DNA from: Janibacter corallicola NBRC 107790
GTDB lineage: Bacteria > Actinomycetota > Actinomycetes > Actinomycetales > Dermatophilaceae
DNA length: 64,000 nt
Reading direction: 5' to 3'
NCBI RefSeq assembly: GCF_001570965.1
Contig: NZ_BCSR01000008.1
Location: 1-64,000, forward strand
Position numbers and translations under genes: made by a program. This document shows positions 59,887 to 64,000 of the stretch, piece by piece; positions within the stretch are counted from its first letter, which is position 1, and every line of letters starts with the position of its first letter. The notes below the pieces were generated by a model, which had not been told where the DNA came from, made no database searches, and saw only the letters and a program-made list of their open reading frames with translations.

Positions 59887-60681
59887 TCACGACCGCAGCA
59901 GCGTCTCGATCCGCCGCGACGCGGCCCAGATGCCGAGGACGCCGAGCGCCACGAGGTAGCCCACGTGCAGCAGCAGTCCCCAGTCGACCTCACCGAGCAT
60001 GAGCCCGCGTTCGAGGGCGACACCGTGGTAGAGCGGCGTGGCCATGACGATCGGCTGGGCCCATCCGGGGTACGTGCCGAGCGGGAAGAAGGTCGCCGAG
60101 AGCAGGAAGAGCGGCTGGATGACGAGCATGATCCAGTCGAAGTCGACCCACGTGCGCATGAAGGTCGTCAGGTACATCCCGACGGCGGAGAAGGCCATCC
60201 CGATGAAGATCGCCGCAGGCACGGCGAGGAGCGACCACCACGACTCGACGACACCGACCACGACCGCCACGAGGTAGAAGACGAGCGCGTAGACCCCGCC
60301 CCTGATGAGGGACCAGACCACCTCCCCGATGGCGATGTCCCGCGGGCCGAGCGGTGTGGCGAGCATCGCGTCGTAGATCTTGGCGTAGCGCAGCTTGAAG
60401 AAGACGTTGAAGGTGGAGTCCATGACCGCGCCGTTCATCGCGGACGCGGCGAGCATCGCCGGGGCGACGAAGGCGGCGTAGCTGACCCGCGAGCCGCCGT
60501 CGGTCGTCACGAACGGCACGAGCGAGCCCACCCCGATGCCGAGCGAGAAGAGGTAGAACACCGGCTCGGCGAAGCCGGTGACGAAGGCCGCCCACTGCCT
60601 CCGGAAGCCGACGGCGTTGCGCTCGACGACCGAGCTCCACATCGCCATCCCGGGGGTCAGCGGTCCGGTGCGCGCGCTCAC
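59887..60681 (-). CDS. ABC-2 type transporter permease (second subunit)
   Basis: A 264-aa membrane protein of the ABC-2 (DrrB/NodJ) type with six transmembrane segments. FAEPVFYLFSLGIGVGSLV near residue 37 and LRYAKIYDAMLATPLGPRDIAIGEV near 100 are the family motifs, and the last helices hold FLLSATFFPLGTYPGW. GTG at 60681 overlaps the stop of the preceding permease gene (GTGA). With the neighbouring permease and ATPase it forms an exporter; two different permease chains suggest a heterodimeric channel. Confidence 0.92.
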   Translation of the reverse strand: MSARTGPLTPGMAMWSSVVERNAVGFRRQWAAFVTGFAEPVFYLFSLGIGVGSLVPFVTTDGGSRVSYAAFVAPAMLAASAMNGAVMDSTFNVFFKLRYAKIYDAMLATPLGPRDIAIGEVVWSLIRGGVYALVFYLVAVVVGVVESWWSLLAVPAAIFIGMAFSAVGMYLTTFMRTWVDFDWIMLVIQPLFLLSATFFPLGTYPGWAQPIVMATPLYHGVALERGLMLGEVDWGLLLHVGYLVALGVLGIWAASRRIETLLRS

Positions 60682-61493
60682 GGGACGAGCTTCCGGGTCA
60701 TGCCACGGTGGGCGTAGACCCACCCGAGGCCGATGAAGAGCAGCAGCACGGCCAGGTGCACGAGGTCGAAGGGGGCCAGGCTCGCGTGGGCGCTCCCGCG
60801 GACCAGCTCCACGCCGTGCCACAGCGGCGTCACCCAGGCGACCGGCTCGAACCACCCCGGGAGCCGGTCGATCGGGAAGAAGACCCCGGAGAAGAGCATG
60901 AGCGGGGTGATGACCAGGCGGTAGACGACGTTGAAGGCCCCGTCCCCCTTCGCACGGGCGGAGAAGCCGAAGATCGGCACGGCGAAGGCGAGGGTCACGA
61001 GCACCCCGACCGGCACCGCCAGCAGGACCCACCAGGAGGAGAAGCCCCCGAAGAGCGCGGCGACGAGGACGAAGGCGATCGTGGCGATGCCGCCCTGGGC
61101 GGCCACGACGGTCAGGTGGCCGAGCAGCAGGTCGGTGACGGTCAGCGGGGTCGCGAGCATCGAGTGGTACATCCGGTTCCAGGTGAAGAGACCGTAGACC
61201 GGGTACGTCGACTCGCTGACCGCGACCATCATCGCCTGCACCGCAACCATGCCGGGCGCGACGAACTCCAGGTACGGCACCCCGTCCACCCCGCCGGAGG
61301 AGGCGTTGACGAGGGAGCCCAGCCCCAGGCCCATCGCGAGGAGGAAGAGCAGCGGCGAGGCGAAGCGGCTGAAGAGGGATCCCTGCCACGTGCGCCGGTA
61401 GACGATGAGGAAGTAGCCCGCGACCGCCCCGACCCGCTCCAGCGGACGAAGGGGGGCCCGCGGCCCGTGGACGTGGCGCGCGTCGGCACTCAT
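60678..61493 (-). CDS. ABC-2 type transporter permease (first subunit)
   Basis: A 271-aa ABC-2 permease, homologous to the next gene: FASPLLFLLAMGLGLGSLV near residue 45, FTWNRMYHSMLATPLTVTDLLLGHL near 104, FSGVFFPIDRLPGWFEPVAWVTPLWHGVELVRG near 200. The ATG overlaps the ATPase stop by TGATG. The shared MLATPL and FP-x-D/G-x-x-P-x-W motifs in the two permeases indicate an old duplication. Confidence 0.92.
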   Translation of the reverse strand: MSADARHVHGPRAPLRPLERVGAVAGYFLIVYRRTWQGSLFSRFASPLLFLLAMGLGLGSLVNASSGGVDGVPYLEFVAPGMVAVQAMMVAVSESTYPVYGLFTWNRMYHSMLATPLTVTDLLLGHLTVVAAQGGIATIAFVLVAALFGGFSSWWVLLAVPVGVLVTLAFAVPIFGFSARAKGDGAFNVVYRLVITPLMLFSGVFFPIDRLPGWFEPVAWVTPLWHGVELVRGSAHASLAPFDLVHLAVLLLFIGLGWVYAHRGMTRKLVP

Positions 61494-62428
61494 CAGTCCA
61501 CCAGCGTCCGACCGGTGAGGTGGAGGAAGACGTCCTCGAGCGTGGAACGGCGCACGATCGAGCTGATCGGGTGCAGGTCGCGGGCGAGCACGGCGTCCAG
61601 CGCGTCGTCGCCCTGGTCGGTGTAGAGGAGCAGCCGGTCCGGCAGCGCCTCCACGTGGCTGCCGATGCCCTCGACCAGGTGGGCCGCGGTGGTGTGGTCG
61701 GCCGGCTCCTCCAGCTGCAGGCGCAGCTCGAGCACCTCGCGGGTGGCGTGCTCGCGGATCAGCTCGCGGGGGGAGCCCTCGGCGACGATGCGGCCGTGGT
61801 CCATGACCACGAGGCGGTCGCACAGCTGCTCCGCCTCCTCCATGTAGTGGGTCGTGACGATGAGCGTCACGCCGCGGCGCTTGAGCCGGAAGAGCCGGTC
61901 CCACAGCACGTGCCGTGCCTGCGGGTCCAGCCCGGTCGTCGGCTCGTCGAGGAGGAGCACCTCGGGGTTGTTGATGAGCGAGCGGGCGATCGTCAGCCGC
62001 CGCTTCATACCGCCGGAGAGCGGCTCGACCATGTCCTTGCGTCGCCCGGTCAGCTGCGCGAAGTCCAGCAGCTCCTCGGTGCGCTCCCGGATCACCTTGC
62101 GCGGCAGGCCGAAGTAGCGACCGTAGACGTGCAGGTTCTCCTCGACGGTGATCTCCTCGTCGAGGTTGTCCTGCTGCGGGACGCTGCCGAGGCGCGCCCG
62201 GACGGCCGCGCCGTCGGTGACCGGGTCCAGCCCGAAGATCCGCAGCTCGCCCCCGCTCGGTGGGGAGGTGGCCGCGACCATCTTCATCGTCGAGGACTTG
62301 CCCGCCCCGTTGGGGCCGAGGAAGCCGAAGGACTCCCCCTTCGTCACCTGCACGTCGATGCCGTCCACGGCGGTGAAGTCGCCGAAGGTCTTCGTCAGGC
62401 CCGTGGCGCTCAGCAGGATCTCCGTCAC
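61493..62428 (-). CDS. ABC transporter ATP-binding protein (DrrA/NodI type)
   Basis: A 311-aa ATPase. Walker A GPNGAGKSSTMKMVA lies near residue 38, Q-loop region VPQQDNLDEEITVEENL near 85, signature LSGGMKRRL near 138, Walker B LLLDEPTTGLDPQAR near 157 and the H-loop THYMEEAE near 193. The C-terminal ~80 residues form the accessory domain seen in drug and polysaccharide exporters. Cargo unknown: drug, lipid or O-antigen-like glycan. First gene of a three-gene operon. Confidence 0.95.
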   Translation of the reverse strand: MTEILLSATGLTKTFGDFTAVDGIDVQVTKGESFGFLGPNGAGKSSTMKMVAATSPPSGGELRIFGLDPVTDGAAVRARLGSVPQQDNLDEEITVEENLHVYGRYFGLPRKVIRERTEELLDFAQLTGRRKDMVEPLSGGMKRRLTIARSLINNPEVLLLDEPTTGLDPQARHVLWDRLFRLKRRGVTLIVTTHYMEEAEQLCDRLVVMDHGRIVAEGSPRELIREHATREVLELRLQLEEPADHTTAAHLVEGIGSHVEALPDRLLLYTDQGDDALDAVLARDLHPISSIVRRSTLEDVFLHLTGRTLVD

Positions 62429-62444
62429 GGTGCCCGAGGCTAGT

Positions 62445-62699
62445 TCACTCCGGTGGCTCGTTCGCGATCTCCCTGGGGACCTCCATCGGGGGCCGGTCGA
62501 TGCCGAGCCAGCGCTCCCGCGGCACCCCCATGTCCCGGCACAGCGCCTCCCAGACCTCCCGGGGCCCGAGGCCGTCCTCGAGGGCGCGGGTCACGGTCCG
62601 GTCCCCGAGCTCCTGGAGGACGTGGCCGCCGGCGAGCACGTGGGCGTAGGACTCCCCGAACTCGTCCTCCATGAGGGTCCAGAACCGACTCAGCCGCAC
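62445..62699 (-). CDS. DUF3046 domain protein
   Basis: An 84-aa protein: VRLSRFWTLMEDEFGESYAHVLAGGHVLQEL..TVTRALEDGLGPREVWEALCRDMGVP..RW, which is the actinobacterial DUF3046 family. Function unknown; it is usually encoded beside recA, and here it is ~3.5 kb away beyond the ABC operon. GTG at 62699 is chosen because the frame beyond it is unrelated. It lies 64 bp from, and divergent to, the agmatine deiminase gene. Confidence 0.88.
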   Translation of the reverse strand: MRLSRFWTLMEDEFGESYAHVLAGGHVLQELGDRTVTRALEDGLGPREVWEALCRDMGVPRERWLGIDRPPMEVPREIANEPPE

Positions 62700-62763
62700 G
62701 TCGCACAGTGTAGGTGCCACACGGCATACTGCGATCCACCGCGACGACGAAGGAGAGCACCTC

Positions 62764-63810
62764 GTGCCCGAGACCACCGCATGGCGGATGCCCGCCGAGT
62801 GGACACCCCACGAACGCACGTGGATGGCCTGGCCGAGCGCCGGGTACGCGCTCGGGGAGGACGAGGCCGAGGCCGACGTCGCCCGCCGCACCTGGGCCGA
62901 CGTGGCCCGCGCCGTGGCCCGCTTCGAGCCGGTCACGACGGTGGTCACCGGTCACGACATCCACCGCTGCCGGGAGTACCTCGGCAACGACACCGCCCAC
63001 CCGATCGACCTGGTCATCGCCGACCTGGACGACGCGTGGATGCGCGACATCGGGCCCACCTTCGTCCTCTCCCCGCAGGGCCGCCTCGGCGGCGTGGACT
63101 GGGTCTTCAACGGCTGGGGCGCCCAGGAGTGGGCCTCTTGGGAGAACGACGCACGGGTGGGCGCCCTCGTGGCCGACGCCGCCGGCGCGAAGACGATCCC
63201 CTCCCCGGTCGTGTGCGAAGGGGGTGCCATCCACGTCGACGGCGAGGGCACCGTGCTGCTCACCGAGACCGTCCAGCTGGACCCGGGGCGCAACCCCGAC
63301 CTGACGAGGGCCGACGTCGAGGCCGAGCTCGCCCGCACCCTCGGGGTGGACACCTTCATCTGGCTGCCGCGGGGCCTGACACGGGACTACGACGAGTTCG
63401 GCACCCGTGGGCACGTCGACATCTGCGCGACCTTCACCGAACCCGGCCGGGTGCTGCTGCACTGGCAGGAGGACCCCTCGCACCCCGACCACGAGGTCAG
63501 CCGCGAGCTCGAGGCGGTGCTGCGGGAGGCCCGCGACAGCGCCGGTCGCCCCCTCGACGTCGTGCGGCTGCCGGCGCCCACCACGCTGACCGACGCGGAG
63601 GGGCCGGTCGACTGGTCCTACGTCAACCACCTCGTCACCAACGGCGGTGTCGTCGCGTGCACCTTCGAGGACCCCAACGACGAGCGCGCCCTGGCGATCC
63701 TGCGGGAGGTCTATCCCGGCCGCGAGGTCGTCGCCGTCGACGCCCGCCCCCTCTACGACCGCGGTGGCGGGATCCACTGCATCACCCAGCAACAGCCGGA
63801 GTCCGCATGA
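62764..63810 (+). CDS. Agmatine deiminase family protein
   Basis: A 348-aa pentein-fold enzyme of the peptidyl-arginine/agmatine deiminase family. MPAEWTPHERTWMAWP near residue 8; the Asp-rich loop DLDDAWMRDIGPTFV near 84; GHVDICATF near 218 gives the catalytic His; and the nucleophile Cys is in RGGGIHCITQQQP at the end. It probably hydrolyses agmatine to N-carbamoylputrescine or a related guanidine. The GTG at 62764 has AAGGAGAG upstream. The next gene overlaps by ATGA. Confidence 0.92.
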   Translation: MPETTAWRMPAEWTPHERTWMAWPSAGYALGEDEAEADVARRTWADVARAVARFEPVTTVVTGHDIHRCREYLGNDTAHPIDLVIADLDDAWMRDIGPTFVLSPQGRLGGVDWVFNGWGAQEWASWENDARVGALVADAAGAKTIPSPVVCEGGAIHVDGEGTVLLTETVQLDPGRNPDLTRADVEAELARTLGVDTFIWLPRGLTRDYDEFGTRGHVDICATFTEPGRVLLHWQEDPSHPDHEVSRELEAVLREARDSAGRPLDVVRLPAPTTLTDAEGPVDWSYVNHLVTNGGVVACTFEDPNDERALAILREVYPGREVVAVDARPLYDRGGGIHCITQQQPESA

Positions 63811-64000
63811 ACCTCCAGACCCTCGTCCGTGCCCGTCGTGACCTGCTCGCCTACCTCCCGCTCGCGGTGACGACGACGATCGCCGACATGACCGGTCACG
63901 ACCGCACCCACCTGGTGAGCAAGCTCGCCCTCGCGCCGACGCTCGCCGCAGGCGTCCTGGCCACCCGCGACGAGCGCTGCCCGAAGCGCACCGGGGCCCT
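63807..64000 (+). CDS. Possible YhhN/TMEM86-family protein (5' fragment)
   Basis: The first ~64 codons are in the window: MNLQTLVRARRDLLAYLPLAV..HLVSKLALAPTLAAGVLATRDE. The LVxK..APxLAAxVL pattern resembles the first helices of YhhN-like lysoplasmalogenase proteins, which hydrolyse vinyl-ether lysophospholipids. The ATG overlaps the agmatine deiminase stop (ATGA), so the genes are coupled. The gene continues beyond the window; family assignment is tentative. Confidence 0.55.
   Translation, partial: MNLQTLVRARRDLLAYLPLAVTTTIADMTGHDRTHLVSKLALAPTLAAGVLATRDERCPKRTGA

Overview
The window is one contiguous piece of a very GC-rich, densely packed bacterial chromosome. Gene content (DUF3097, DUF3046, the 13E12/DUF222 HNH family, an MT0933-like antitoxin, mycobacterial-type SOS boxes, an hrcA-dnaJ-rsmE-phoH-ybeY-era block, a recA-recX-miaB-miaA-dapF-hflX block) points to an actinobacterium, most likely Micrococcales close to Intrasporangiaceae. 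That family assignment is inference. There are no rRNA or tRNA genes, CRISPR arrays, transposases or prophage genes that I can see.

Layout. 1-9.7 kb: era (start only), hlyC, ybeY, phoH, rsmE, dnaJ and hrcA (CIRCE-controlled) on the minus strand, then DUF3097, fabG, a TRIC channel and hemW. 9.7-13.4 kb: an insertion of accessory genes (tyrosine phosphatase, DUF4442, VOC, O-methyltransferase, AraC). 13.4-20.4 kb: lepA, rpsT, holA, an aldo/keto reductase and a DinG helicase. 20.4-25.4 kb: a coupled plus-strand cassette of small membrane protein, PadR repressor, MMPL exporter, DesK-type kinase and NarL-type regulator. 25.4-28.1 kb: an OmpR/HAMP two-component operon led by a secreted protein with a polyaspartate tail. 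28.1-35.3 kb: GNAT enzyme, DUF3516 helicase with DUF4031 protein, HD protein, NCS1 permease and cysteine hydrolase. 35.3-43.7 kb: LysG/LysE lysine export, hflX, an amino-acid permease and divergent glpD/glpK. 43.7-48.8 kb: LexA-controlled HNH endonuclease, RsmC-like methylase, IclR and an mhpF-mhpE pair. 48.8-59.7 kb: dapF, miaA, def, yceI, MT0933-like antitoxin, miaB, transglutaminase/alpha-E/ATP-grasp operon, recX, recA and thpR. 59.8-64 kb: an ABC-2 exporter, DUF3046, agmatine deiminase and the start of a YhhN-like gene.

Genes are commonly joined by 4-base ATGA or GTGA stop/start overlaps, so most strings are probably translationally coupled operons. Two DNA-damage circuits are visible: a near-consensus SOS box upstream of recA, and a perfect LexA box inside a consensus promoter of the HNH gene.

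The strongest unexplained signal is at DNA level. The 9-mer CGAAGGGGG occurs about 41 times by eye on the two strands, roughly 20-fold above a crude composition estimate. It lies in all three reading frames of unrelated genes, and twice as inverted pairs forming terminator-like hairpins. A second unexplained object is an 88-nt nested hairpin at 59766-59853. Coordinates and counts were read by eye.
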